Source: Chlorokybus atmophyticus (Eukaryota; Streptophyta; Chlorokybophyceae; Chlorokybales; Chlorokybaceae). Taken from it: a stretch of DNA of 64,000 nucleotides. Below, piece by piece: positions 33,701-44,408 of the stretch (within the stretch, counting starts at the first letter, position 1; each line of letters starts with the position of its first letter). A model generated the notes under the pieces. It saw only the letters and a program-made list of their open reading frames with translations, was not told the DNA's origin and made no database searches. Where the stretch lies: NCBI GenBank assembly GCA_009103225.1, contig RHPI01003533.1, positions 98,229 through 162,228 of the forward strand, read 5' to 3'. The translations under genes and the position numbers were made by a program.

Positions 33701-33827
33701 AGAAGCTTGGATCATGCATGCAGTGCATGACTGGCTTCGGTGGCGCTAAGTGACATAGTGTGCTTTGCAGGTTGTGTTGGACAGTGACATGATACCCATG
33801 GGTACCATTGCGCATCGCAGTATCTGA
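30755..33827 (+). CDS. bHLH transcription factor with polyglutamine tract and ACT-like C-terminus
   Basis: Eleven phase-consistent exons: 30755-30964, 31119-31414, 31495-31659, 31862-32075, 32231-32431, 32547-32762, 32866-32973, 33061-33186, 33285-33323, 33413-33592 and 33771-33827, about 603 residues; an exon with the start codon is missing upstream. The second exon encodes a glutamine/histidine tract (31180-31330). The basic region and helix 1 read HSAAERRRRDRFNERLNTLRDLV (H-E-R of E-box binders), and helix 2 TSVLENAIEYVKKLQ comes after an intron. The last exons (CKYERSVFSNIMQVLSNLQLDVVKADIS ... NIIRVRL) have the beta-alpha-beta look of the ACT-like domain found C-terminal in many plant bHLH proteins, usually for dimerisation. 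The subfamily cannot be fixed by eye. Confidence 0.88.
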
Positions 33828-35013
33828 GTACCCTGAATGCTTCGGTATCTGGCAGCCACGTTGATATATCGCCCTGCCCGTGTGAAGTTTGTCACCTCGA
33901 TGCAATGCGGACGGCGGTTGGCATTACAAATAGCAAATTCAAGTTAGCGCTACTACATGTGGTGGTGCGGCTCGGCTGCATCATGTAACCATATTTTAGC
34001 CCATTCCTCAAACAGTGCACAGCGTAGTGGCAGGCGCGACACGCGCATCTTGCTGTGTCACTGTTTGGTTTCTCTTTATCGCGGTTGGTTTATATAGGGC
34101 GGTTTCTTATCCTTATGGCTTTCTTGCTGGCAATGTAGAGTCGCAAGCGACCAGCAAAATACTGGCAGGCACTCCCCATATTTAGGTTGAAGGCTATTGA
34201 AACGAGTATTGAGTTGTCACAGCTCGCCAATAGTTGCTTGTGTTAAGCACCAGAACAGGTATTATTCACAAGTTGTGAGTTCAAGTTGCTCTGCTCATGT
34301 ATATGACACAGATGCAGTGCTGGTATCCTTTGCTTCCATGACAAGGTGACCAGCGGTGTCACATTCTGTAAGTAACCAAGCAATTCTCATACACATAAGC
34401 AGAGACAATGACATGGCACAAACAAGTAGTATAACACCACCATATCAATACTTGGTAGGCAAGCACATAGTCAATTGCGCGCAGGGGTTGAGGGATGGAC
34501 TAGGGGTAGTGTCAAGTTAGAGTTAGACAAACCAGCGCTGCACAGTGCTAGCAGGGTGTGAGTAATGTTGAGCGAATGCACAAACATACGTTCTGGTAAC
34601 AGAGAAAGAGATAGTATTAGGTCAGATTGACTAAAGAACACAGACACTTTAACAGACCACGTGTGCCGAACAATCGCGCCATGATAAACATTCAAGCACA
34701 ATGCGTAGTTTACTTCCAGCAAAGATAACAAACAAGCATTTATTGCAAACTTCCTGCTAGAACCATGGATTATATATCTCATACTAAGGCTACATGCCCT
34801 ATACTGACTGTCGGGAGGGATACTTGGAACAGTCTTTTACTGTACTACGCCCACATCCATTCCTCCCAAGCTGTACCCAGGCACACAGCCATCAGACCAG
34901 ACTATTGAAGACGCGTTTTCTAAGTCTTAGAGATATACCGCTCGTGCTACGGATTGCGACAGGTCTTCAATACTTGCTGAAGTGTCTGAAACTGAAATGC
35001 GATTTACAACTGC
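33828..35013. other. Convergent intergenic spacer
   Basis: Between the 3' end of the bHLH gene and the 3' end of the secreted-protein gene. No coding signal or repeat that I can support. Confidence 0.45.
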
Positions 35014-37185
35014 CTAAGATGATGGCCAACAAGACGTGCCACGAACTCCCTGTGTTCTACTTTTAGGACCCGCGGCCTGGCCTCCAGTGCCAAACCCGGT
35101 TATACAGCCAGTATCCCAGACCACCGCATTAGCCCCTCCAAGTCCATAAAATTGCCCGCTCGTGCTGCGGATTACGGTAGCAACGAGCTGTGTACCATCG
35201 TAGATGGAAGCCAACCTCTGCTGGGTGCTGGATGCTATCTTCCAGGCATCAAGCCCTGTCTGCAGAAAAACAGGCTCGGTTGTACTCAAATCGGCTACGC
35301 CAGTGTAGTAGGCTATGCGAACATCTTCCCCTCGCATCTGAGCCAACCAGTCTCGGATAATCAGAACACTTGTCTTAGGATCAGCGGTTTGGAATGCGCC
35401 TATGGTATATCTTTTAGTGCCAGGATCGTCGTAAGCAAATAGGTTTACACTTAGAACGTTAATTTCTCCATTCTTGTAGAAGCTGTTGACGAGGGACTGC
35501 AGGTCTACCACCTTTTTGTCGACCGAGTTAGCAAGCGCTTGACAGTTCGCAATCTGCTGGTTGGCTGAACTGACTTGGGCCTGCAGGTTCACAATCTGCG
35601 CCTGGAGTCTTGCGATTTGCGTCGGCGAGATCGCGTTATACAGAATGGCATGGTAGTAACCGCCTGCATTACAAATGATGTGTATGAGAGAGAGAGCGCG
35701 AGCAAGAAAGCGAGAGAGAGTTCCCAACGTACCAGGACTGGTGTAGACAAAGACGTCTATGGCCCTGGTTAGCTGTGTTGCATTGATGACGCAGTACACA
35801 TTGTAGGCGACGGAGGGTGCGAGTGGAAACACCAGCGACGTTTTGGCGGTTGTGGTAACTTTGGGCCCAAAGAGAGTGCAGACAGCCGCCCTGGTAGGCG
35901 TGACCGAGTAGCCGTTCAGGGAGGCTGTCGCTCCCGATACTGAGCTTGAAAACAAAATGTTGAGAGTGACGGAGTCGCCATTTACGCCGTTCACGCTTTG
36001 AATAGCGGTACCGGTGGCAAAATTCTTCACACATGATTGCCAGGAGCTGATGACGTTGGGGTCAATCCAGTTGTTGATGTACTGGACACTGGCGTCAGCT
36101 GAGGAGGAGGCCAATGAAGCACCACAGCTGGTGCGCTTGTACTCGTATGCGTTGTTTTGAAAGAGACTGAATTGGTCGGCTGTCATGTGGTTGTCTCCCC
36201 AGTCAGCTGATCCGCTGGCACCCCACACGCCTATTTGGCTCGCTGTCGCGTCAATGTGGCGCGCGTAGCTGTCGGTGCTTTGGGAGCTATGATCTGCTAC
36301 GTATGTGGCATAAGTGTAGCTGCTATCGTAGGTACAAAGAGTGGTCTGCAATTGGGAGTAGCTCTGACTCGAAGTGCTTTGAGTCACTGAATTGTAGACG
36401 CCCTGCTCACCCACATCCACAAGTGTGTAAGCTTCACATTTGCGAGACCTTGCATGCGCACATGAACATGGACAAAGGGGGGNNNNNNNNNNNNNNNNNN
36501 NNNNNNNNNNNNNNNNNNNNNNNNNNNNNNNNNNNNNNNNNNNNNNNNNNNNNNNNNNNNNNNNNNNNNNNNNNNNNNNNNNNNNNNNNNNNNNNNNNNN
36601 NNNNNNNNNNNNNNNNNNNNNNNNNNNNNNNNNNNNNNNNNNNNNNNNNNNNNNNNNNNNNNNNNNNNNNNNNNNNNNNNNNNNNNNNNNNNNNNNNNNN
36701 NNNNNNNNNNNNNNNNNNNNNNNNNNNNNNNNNNNNNNNNNNNNNNNNNNNNNNNNNNNNNNNNNNNNNNNNNNNNNNNNNNNNNNNNNNNNNNNNNNNN
36801 NNNNNNNNNNNNNNNNNNNNNNNNNNNNNNNNNNNNNNNNNNNNNNNNNNNNNNNNNNNNNNNNNNNNNNNNNNNNNNNNNNNNNNNNNNNNNNNNNNNN
36901 NNNNNNNNNNNNNNNNNNNNNNNNNNNNNNNNNNNNNNNNNNNNNNNNNNNNNNNNNNNNNNNNNNNNNNNNNNNNNNNNNNNNNNNNNNNNNNNNNNNN
37001 NNGGGGGGGGATCCACATCTAAGAGACCACAGCAAGGACCAAAAATTTAGGCAAACCGATAGCAATGATAGTCCTTATGGGCATCAGCGTACCTGTTGCA
37101 GCACTGCCGCGCATGCAGAGATGGGGCTGCTCTGTCCGAGAGCAGGTGTGGCGAGGGCAAAGAGAACAGCAGCGGACATCAGCAT
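35014..37185 (-). CDS. Secreted protein of unknown function, interrupted by an N gap
   Basis: Exon 1 (37185-37093) encodes a clear signal peptide, MLMSAAVLFALATPALGQ, so the product is exported or enters the secretory path. The next visible exon starts at 36448 after an AG and runs to 35733; a 69-bp intron with a pyrimidine tract leads to 35663-35014 and a TAG stop. Sequence at 36482-37003 is unknown, so exons may be missing. The mature part is rich in S, T, Y and N (HSSQSTDSYARHIDATASQ, ADWGDNHMTADQF) with paired cysteines, then a coiled coil (PTQIARLQAQIVNLQAQVSS ... DLQSLVNSF), then a globular C-terminus (VNLFAYDDPGTKRYTIGAF, STSGQFYGLGGANAVVWDTG). I do not recognise the family. Confidence 0.7.
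36477..37010. other. Assembly gap of 520 N flanked by G runs
   Basis: N bases fill 36483-37002. Six G bases precede and eight follow, matching the pattern of poly-C at two other sequence edges in the window; the G runs are probably sequencing artefacts. Confidence 0.9.
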
Positions 37186-37864
37186 GAAGCCCGCATGAAC
37201 GCCAGAACTGCAGCACCAAAAGCACATGGAGAGTCAGTCACACACCAGAGATGTCAGACGAACTGTTCCTAAAGGTAGACAGATCTCGTCATAAGATGCT
37301 GCTTGTCATGGGGTGGGGCGAAGAACATTCATGCCCAGTCAGATGCAGTCGCATGCGTGCATGCCAAGACCATACTGGCGCAAGCACACGCTCAAGTGCG
37401 TACACATGCATAGTGAGACAGAGAGGTAGGAGAGTGGCTCACTTGCAGCATCGCTTCGCCATTGTCTAACTCTGGGTTCACTGGTTAGCCTGCAACGCAA
37501 ACGACAAGAGACAGTGGCAGACAATATCAGCTCACCCCACCCAGGTGATAACTGCCACAACGCCAGCTGATTGCAAACAGACATATATAGGGTTAGGGTT
37601 GGAGTCCAAGGTGCAGGCCGCGGAGCAATCCGCGGCCCCGCGGCAAGATCCGCGGTCCAGTCCCTGGCTTATTCGCGGCGGATGCTGACCATACCCAATG
37701 TCGAGGACCCTAATTTGGCGCGCCATACGTAGGCATAGTTCTGGGTGCTCCAAACCGCCCACCATCGTCGTGGCGCGCAGTGTGCGGCGGCCAGCTGCGT
37801 GCTTTCTTCTTCCCGCAGCATTCTATGCGCCGCACTAAATAAGGCGGCTGCAGCTATGCTGTTA
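37186..37864. other. Upstream region of the secreted-protein gene
   Basis: Contains TATATAGGGTTAGGGTTGG at 37584-37602 (a telo-box-like element after a TATA-like stretch) and a set of GCGG palindromes (37618-37655). No gene seen. TA at 37863-37864 is the left target site of the following transposon. Confidence 0.45.
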
Positions 37865-38456
37865 GGGTAAGTGTGGGTTACTCCGGACACTTTTTACGGA
37901 CAAGAACCGTGCTAGGTGTGTGATTGATGTTATTGGCTGATTTTTTAAACATGTTTGATTGGGCAGCTGGATTAGGTGATGGCGTTAAAAGCACAATTTT
38001 TGGTGCAATGTAGCGTCAGCATTGACGAGTCAAAGACCCGTGTGTGCACACAGGCGGGTAAAAACGGCTTTTTGTAACTCCAGACCTGTTTTGTCTGCGT
38101 GTTGGTAAGCCCTGTGAGGTTGTTGGCGGCGGGGGTGGCGGGAAAGTGGCTAGCGGGTCTAGTGTTGTTGTTGTAAGCAAGGCAGGCGGGCGTGGCGCAT
38201 GGTTGGGCGTAAGAGTGGTGTAGGTTAGGCAAGCATGCATGCAAGTAAGGCACTTGCATTGCACTATGTACAAGGGTAGTGTCGTCTAGAATGGCTGGCT
38301 GTTGAAGGCATGTGCATTCTGTGCTAGCCACAGGTAGTGTGCATGCTGTCCATGTGCTGCGTCGTGCATAGCCTGCTGCTTAGCCTCCTCTCCTGCCTTC
38401 GTCGCTCGCTCTTGCCTTGCAGCCTTATCGTTGGCCTTGGCCGCCGCCTCCTTTGC

Positions 38457-40772
38457 CTAGCGCTTCTCCTCAGCCAGGGCCGCCTTGGCTGCCTCACGCT
38501 CTGCTGCCTTCTCCAACCTGGCCTGCTCCTTCATGGCCTTCTGGTAAGTAACCTCATGTTTCTTGTTTGCTGCTCTAACTGCGCGCTCCTTCTTGGCCGC
38601 CTCTGCAGCTGCCTTACGTGCTGCTTTGGCCTGCAGGTAGCGCACAAGCTCGGGCGAGGTCAAGATGCACGCGCCATCTAGCCTGCGAAACTGCTCATCC
38701 GGGACAACCTTCTGTGCCTCCTGTGCTTCCTCAGCCTCCTCTTCTTCATCACCACCTCCGAACTCTTCCTGCCAAGCACTTTCACCTGCCTCAAGCAAAG
38801 CACCGGTAAGTGCCTCCCCTTGCAAAACTGGCTCTGCTGGTGCTTGCTCTGCAGTGTCGTCTGTAGCTTGTGGTCATGTGCATGCCTGTCTCCTGGCCAT
38901 AGTCCTGCATGTGCATGTGTTTGTGTGTTATGCACGTGCAAAACATGTGCAGTGCATGCATGCAGCTGATGCTCACCGCATGCTTTGAAGCCATTGGTGA
39001 TGTTGGCATATGACATGGCCAACATGATTGGCTTGGCTGTGAGCTTCACAAACTTGTCCTTGGTCATCCTGTCTGAGTTGTTATCAAGCATATGCTTGTG
39101 GTGTTCTTCACGGTAACGAGCCCTGAACCAGGAGAAGCAAGACACATCAAGCACCTGCAACAACATAGGTAAGAGCATGTCAATCAACACTGCAATGCAA
39201 GCAAGTGAGCATGCTCTCACATGCAGGTGAGAGCATGCTCACTCGCTTGCATTGCGTGTGTCAGGTGAGGAGGGAGCAGGATGATGTGCACTCCATGCTC
39301 TCTAGCCTTGAGGATGAGGTCCAGCTGCATTCTGCTACTGTGGCCATCAATGACCAGGATGCATGGGCTCTGAGGGCTGGAGCCACCAGGTACATAGTTT
39401 AGGAAGTGGTTGAACCAGGCAGCAAATATTTCGTTCGTCATGTATGCGTTCTCCTGTGCATACAGAGCATGAGTGCATGCACGCATGAATGGACAGTGTG
39501 TGCATGTGTTGCACTTACCTGCATGGCCTCCATGCTGCCTATGGGTGCATCTTTGAGGTAGTTCTGTGTCTTGCGTTGCCCTTTATATATGTACAGGGGG
39601 GGCATGCTGGTACCTGCAGCAGAGACACATGCCATAATGCTGATGTGCTCCCTGTTGCCAACCTTCCGGTGATATGGGTTTTTATACCCTCTGGGTGCAA
39701 CGACCTTGACAGTGCCTGCATGCATGTTGGTTAGCACTTCTCATTGCATGCTAACAGCTTGCTACAGCTCTTACCTAGGTTGTCCGGTTTCAGTCCTGTC
39801 TCGTCCGCGTTGTATATTCTGTGTGGAGGGATGCCTAACTCAAGCAAGGGGTCCGCGTTGTATATTCTGTGTGGAGGGATGCCTAACTCAAGCAAGGGGT
39901 CAAAGAACCTGTAAGCATTGGTCCTGGTGGCAGCCTTGTGCCTTCTCCTGTCCAACCCCTCTGCCACCCTTCTGATGAGGTTCCACTCGGCAAAGTAGTC
40001 TCTGCACCAACGTGGGCCAGGCAGCAACATTTTCCCAAACCTCTGTAGCCTTTCTTGGTCTCCTGAGAGCATTTGCAACACCTGCAATTGCATTGTAAGT
40101 GACAATGCATGCTGCATATTCTGAGCACAGAGCATGCTACACTAACTGCCTGTTTTTGCAGTGCCGTGACGGTTGGGGAGTGGTCGACATCACACATGGA
40201 GTGCACCCACTCGCACAGCTCCCCCTGCTCTGCCTTGGTGAGGATAGCTTCCTTGTCAGGGCTGCGAAGACGCTCCAGCTTTTGAGGGTCGTGCAAATAG
40301 TTGCAGAGGGTGCTGCGAGGGACACCAATGGCCTTGGCAGCCTTGCAAAGCGACACCACCCCTGCCTGTATCCGCCCAATAGCATGTGCAATGTTGGCTA
40401 GCCCTTCATCATCATCTGCCCATGAGATGTGTGTGGCTGATGTAGGGGTGGGGGGGGGGGGGATCTTGGTCTCTTGCCCTTCTTCTTTTTGGGGGCAGTT
40501 GGTGTGTGCAGATTGCGCTGCTGCGGGGTTCTGCCGCTAGTTGCCTGCACACATATGCCCAAGGATGTAAAACAACCCTCTGAGGGCACAAGTGCAAGCA
40601 TAGCACTAGATAGTGTAGCATAGCAGCTAGGTTGTATAGCATGCAAACACCCCTTGCAATGCACCTCACCTCTAAGTTGGTCGTTTGATTGCTGCTGCCT
40701 TGGCTCCCCCGTGTATGCATGTTCACACCTCCACACCCTCACCGCGCACGCCAACCCCAATGCAAACCACAC
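38457..40772 (-). CDS. Pogo/Tigger-like DDE transposase, intron-containing
   Basis: Cut-and-paste transposase. Exons recognised: about 40540-40160, 40081-39775, 39715-39519, 39453 to about 39252, 39154-38977 and 38818-38457; the start exon (perhaps from 40772) is uncertain. The N-terminus has a basic KKKKGKRPRSP stretch and a psq-type helix-turn-helix (VSLCKAAKAIGVPRSTLCNYL). The second domain has RRRHKAATRTNAYRFF. The catalytic aspartates are in YNADETG, VIDGHSSR and VLDVSCF (pogo LQPLDV). Also seen: VVAPRGYKNPYHRKVGNREHIS, ILLPPHLTHAMQ, and a lysine/alanine/glutamate-rich coiled tail ending LAEEKR. A 48-bp tandem duplication (39803-39898) repeats the stretch up to the first catalytic aspartate, and the splice donor near 39252 is unclear, so activity is doubtful. 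Confidence 0.82.
39192..39255. repeat. 29-bp inverted repeat inside a transposase intron
   Basis: The arm GCAATGCAAGCAAGTGAGC... at 39192-39220 pairs with 39227-39255 with a single mismatch, around a six-base loop. The right arm overlaps the end of the exon encoding LTHAMQ, so the left arm looks like an inverted copy of that exon end. Confidence 0.75.
39803..39898 (-). repeat. 48-bp perfect tandem duplication in the transposase
   Basis: 39803-39850 and 39851-39898 are identical. In the protein the 16-residue block DPLLELGIPPHRIYNA is repeated, the second copy ending in the catalytic ADETG. Confidence 0.95.
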
Positions 40773-41293
40773 CTCAGTACTAAGCTAACACAATCTTCAG
40801 TCTTTACTCATTCATAATACATACATCACGTGCATATTCTGTACACACACACGCCACAATGTACCTCCCACGCCAAACACTCACACATGCAAGAAGTCAC
40901 GATTTATGGGTTGCGCATGCGGTACGTAGTATCTTGGTTAAAACCTTATAACTAAAACAAATCACTGTAGAATCTGACTAGGTTTGTTGCATTGGATTTT
41001 GCAACTTGAGCCGTACGTGCTCACCAAGTTTCATCACCATTGGCCAATGCAATCACTATTCCGGCCAAGTCAAAGTCAAGGTAACCATGTGAGCACAATA
41101 AAAATTTTCAAACTCCTTGAATTTGGCGCCCTTAATCTCAACCAACGGGGCTGAAACTTGGTGGGTAGGCTCGAGAGGACGCACAAGATCCACCAAATTT
41201 CATTCCATTCGGACGCCGAACTAGGGAGTTAGCCTACCAGCAGCAGTAGGTGTCCGAATTTGTAAAATGTCCGGAGTTAGAGCACCTTACCCT

Positions 41294-42648
41294 AGCAGAC
41301 TTTGCACTACTATGTACTGCCGTCCGCCGCGAAAGAGTACGGATCAGGGTTCGCCAAACCCACGCGGCTGCGAGCGGCATTGCCACGATGCGCAAGATGC
41401 GTGCGACGGCTCTCGCGTACTCCAGCGGCTCGGCCAACCCCTTGCTTCAAAACCCAATCACTTCATTTCCAATGCGAGTGGCACTCACATGACATGGAAC
41501 CCTGCCCAGTGCCGGCCGCGCGAGAAGTCAGGCGCGCCGACAACGCGTGGCTGGCGAATTCCGCGGAACGCAAGCGCGCGGAAAGCGCCGTGGCGACGGC
41601 AGTCGACGCGGACCTCGCAGCCTGGAACCGGATGAAGAACGCTTTCCGGTCCAGGAACCGCCGACCACTGCCGACCACCGCCGGACGCACCAACCATCAG
41701 CCTAAAATGAAAAACGTGGAAGGGCCCAACACGGCGCAGAACGCCTTGCGGTCGAGAAAGTCTAGATACGACTTCCCTGGCCACGACCTAAATGTATTCG
41801 TGCCAGAGACAAGGCTGCGCGAGCCGCTCGACAGACTCGCCGGCACGGCAAGCAGCAAACACGCGCGGCGATGATGCTTAGACAGTAGTTCCATATTCAC
41901 AACATTGCCATCGTATACGTGCTGACGCTATCCAACTACTTGCGTCCATCCAACCTGGCTTCGATCTTGCCCAGCCTTCGCATGTCATCGGCGCGAATCG
42001 CCCTGTCGACGCCGGCAGCGATTTCCCTCTTCATCTTTGACTCCAAGTTGTGTTCTAGCCTCACGATAGCGTCCAGCAACACCCCCGTGTCTTCGGACAA
42101 TGCTTTCGGCTGCTTTCGGCTTTTGTCGTGCGCCCATCGGGTAGCGCGTCGGCTCTGCCAGGTCTAGATGACGAGCGGCAGCTGCAGCAAACGAATGTCG
42201 AAAACCTCACATGCACCCGTTCAACATGCTGCAGTGTGAAACTCACAATGCACCCGTTCGCGAACACGGTGTACGGCCATATCTTTCTCCAAATCGGGTC
42301 GCTTCACATCGACTGTCGTGGCGGGGACGCATCCGCCTAACCCGCGGAACCTGCGCCTGCGCTCCTCGGCGGCAATAAACGCGGACGACGCGGGCGGCCC
42401 TGGAGCAATGATGACCCGCACGGGCGGCCAAACCCAAACCCTCGCGCGCAGGGGCGCGCCCAGCCATCCATATCCAACCTGAGAATTCTCAAATGCCGCC
42501 GCTGCCGCCGCCACTAACACTCACTGAGAATGAGAAAGGACGCGAGCTGGCTCATTGAGAAGAAGGGCAGGGAAAGATATTTAAAGCCTTTTGCGCATCT
42601 TAGCCAGGGCGGCGGCGGGGGATTTGGTGCTGTGAGCAGGGCAGCGGG
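41294..42648. other. GC-rich stretch with unassigned reading frames
   Basis: This part right of the transposon is clearly richer in G+C than the DNA on either side. A plus-strand frame 41494-41874 (126 codons, MEPCPVPAAREVRRADNAW... ending SSKHARR) and a minus-strand frame about 42160-41934 (LLDAIVRLEHNLESKMKREI ... IEARLDGRK, coiled-coil-like) have coding character but no recognised homology. The 41494 frame contains a diverged internal repeat (NAFRSRNRRP / NALRSRKSRY). Confidence 0.35.
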
Positions 42649-43407
42649 ATGGAGGAAGCGCAGCATCCTCTGCTGGAGCAGCTGGCGACCATAGAGGCCC
42701 TGAGGGATGCCGTCGTCAGCTGCGACGACATCACCATGGTAAGTCATCGGTTGCGCCGTGAGAGCGAAGTCTAAAGGTTTCGAATGTCCTCGTTTGCAGG
42801 CGCGCACGCTTAAATTGTGCACGGTGTCTAAAGAGTTCTGCCGGACTGTGTGCTCCGAGAGGCGCTTCTGGCCGCTTGCGACCGCTCCGCTCCACGCCAT
42901 CGCACGTCTGGCGGCAATCTTCGGTGCGTGGCAGGCCGTGCCGAAACTGACTGAGCTGGTGCTCACGTCCAGCGACATCGGGGTGAGTCGCTCGCTGGTA
43001 CTGGTCTTGCTGCTAGCGGGTCCTGAGCGTTCTTCGCGTGCTAGTTGACAACGATCCCGATGTTGGCCCAATACGCGAGCCTGAGAACGCTGCGCCTGGA
43101 ATTTCAAGATGTCGTAGAGGGTTTCGGCGGTGCTTCGCATACGTCCGGCACGGACGCAAGCATGATACGATTGGAAGAGGTCGGTAGCATTGCGGCGTTG
43201 GAGACCCTGAGCGTTTGCTTTGGCGGCAAAGGACATGTCTGGGTGTTGTTGCCACCCCTACCACCGACACTCGAGCTGCGCTGCGCGCGGTCCTGTTCCA
43301 TGTCCGTGTCAGTCCTTGGAGATGCGACAGGCCGTCTGCGCAGTCTCTGGTTGCAGGGGCAGGTGGAATTGGCACACCGTGTCGTTGCGGACAATTCGCT
43401 TCACTAA
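42649..43407 (+). CDS. F-box/LRR-like protein
   Basis: Exons 42649-42738, 42800-42982 and 43045-43407 (211 residues) are joined by very short introns of 61-62 bp with good GT and AG. The N-terminus (LLEQLATIEALRDAVVSCDDITMARTLKLCTVSKEFCRTVCSERRFWPL) has the helix pattern of an F-box (L..C..SK.F...C....FW), and the following PKLTELVLTSSDIG and YASLRTLRLEFQDV look like leucine-rich repeats. F-box proteins recruit substrates to SCF ubiquitin ligases. Base composition and intron length differ from the neighbours. The frame ends in TAA but a further exon to the next ORF is possible. Confidence 0.55.
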
Positions 43408-43564
43408 CTCACTCGCCTTGCCAAAGGACCCCTGGACAATCGCTACTGGCTATCGAAAGCGGCCAGGGGTGCATCGGTAACGATGAGGTGAAACACGGAC
43501 GACACTGACGCATTCGCTCGCAGCGCCATGTTGCGCGTTTTTACGCTGATCGCAGGGACGTCAG

Positions 43565-44059
43565 ATGACGACGACATGTGGGACGTTGACCATGTGTCTG
43601 CCTGAATGCGAAGAATTTAAACTGATCGTGACAGCCGACAACTACTCGGAGATCCACGTCGGGTCAAAAACCGATCTGGTGCAATTCTTCGAGGTCGTGC
43701 GCGTGTGGTCAGATTACCAGCTCTACTTTTATGAGCCCGAGATGTTCGCGCGCTGCACCGACGTGACCATTTCCGCGTACATCGTTGACGGCGCACGTGA
43801 CCTGATACGCAACCCGAAAGTCCGCTCCCTCGCTATTGTCGAATCGATGTCGCCCTACAACGAAGATTTTGATACGCCGCCGGACACGCACCTGTACGTG
43901 GACCCCGTCGTTAAACACGACCTCGCGCTCCCACTCTGCGGTGTCTTTCGCCGCAGCTTCGACACGAGGAAGCTGTGGCTGGCCCTGGCCGCCCACTACA
44001 TCCACAATTGCGAGTTTGGGTCCACAAGGACGTTTGAAAATGCGACGGTGATGTTTTGA
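43565..44059 (+). CDS. Hypothetical protein, perhaps the continuation of the F-box/LRR gene
   Basis: A 164-codon frame with GC-rich codons begins MTTTCGTLTMCLPECEEFKL and contains YSEIHVGSKTDLVQFFEVV, FARCTDVTISAYIVDGARD and LIRNPKVRSLAIVESM. The alternation of hydrophobic strands and the phrase LTMCLPECEEF suit a leucine-rich-repeat-type tail. An AG precedes it at about 43558, so it may be an exon of the gene upstream. No confident function. Confidence 0.45.
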   Translation: MTTTCGTLTMCLPECEEFKLIVTADNYSEIHVGSKTDLVQFFEVVRVWSDYQLYFYEPEMFARCTDVTISAYIVDGARDLIRNPKVRSLAIVESMSPYNEDFDTPPDTHLYVDPVVKHDLALPLCGVFRRSFDTRKLWLALAAHYIHNCEFGSTRTFENATVMF

Positions 44060-44408
44060 AGCTTGCTAAACGTTGTCATCGATCTCTCGCCGCCGAGTCA
44101 GGTAAGCTTTATGAGCAAAGTGAAGCGGCACGCGCAATACCTGCCTGACTGGCCCGGGTGGATGCGAGTGCTCCGTGTGTGTTAGATTCCAGTGACTGTT
44201 TGTTGATGTGTTTGCAAGGACACTCGTTTGTGACAGCAAGAGGCAATACTTTGACACATCAGTACGTTGGAGGCAGTGGCGTTTGTGCATACAGTAGTCT
44301 TGTAGTACTGCAAATGCATATCACACCACCTACGTAAGTTACCATCAGTTAACCAAGAAAAAAGATGTACCGCGCGGTCAATGGCACCGCAGAATTTAGA
44401 TAGCACAT

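Larger units (their letters stand above)
37865..41292 (-). mobile_element. Pogo-superfamily DNA transposon, 3.4 kb, with TIRs and TA target site
   Basis: The left end reads GGGTAAGTGTGGGTTACTCC then GGACACTTTTTACGGACA. The reverse complement of the right end reads GGGTAAGGTGCTCTAACTCC then GGACATTTTACAAATTCGGACA. These are imperfect inverted repeats of about 40 bp, both flanked by TA (37863-37864 and 41293-41294). Inside is a pogo-type transposase on the minus strand. TA duplications plus a pogo/Tigger-like DDE transposase place it in the Tc1-mariner superfamily. Confidence 0.85.
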
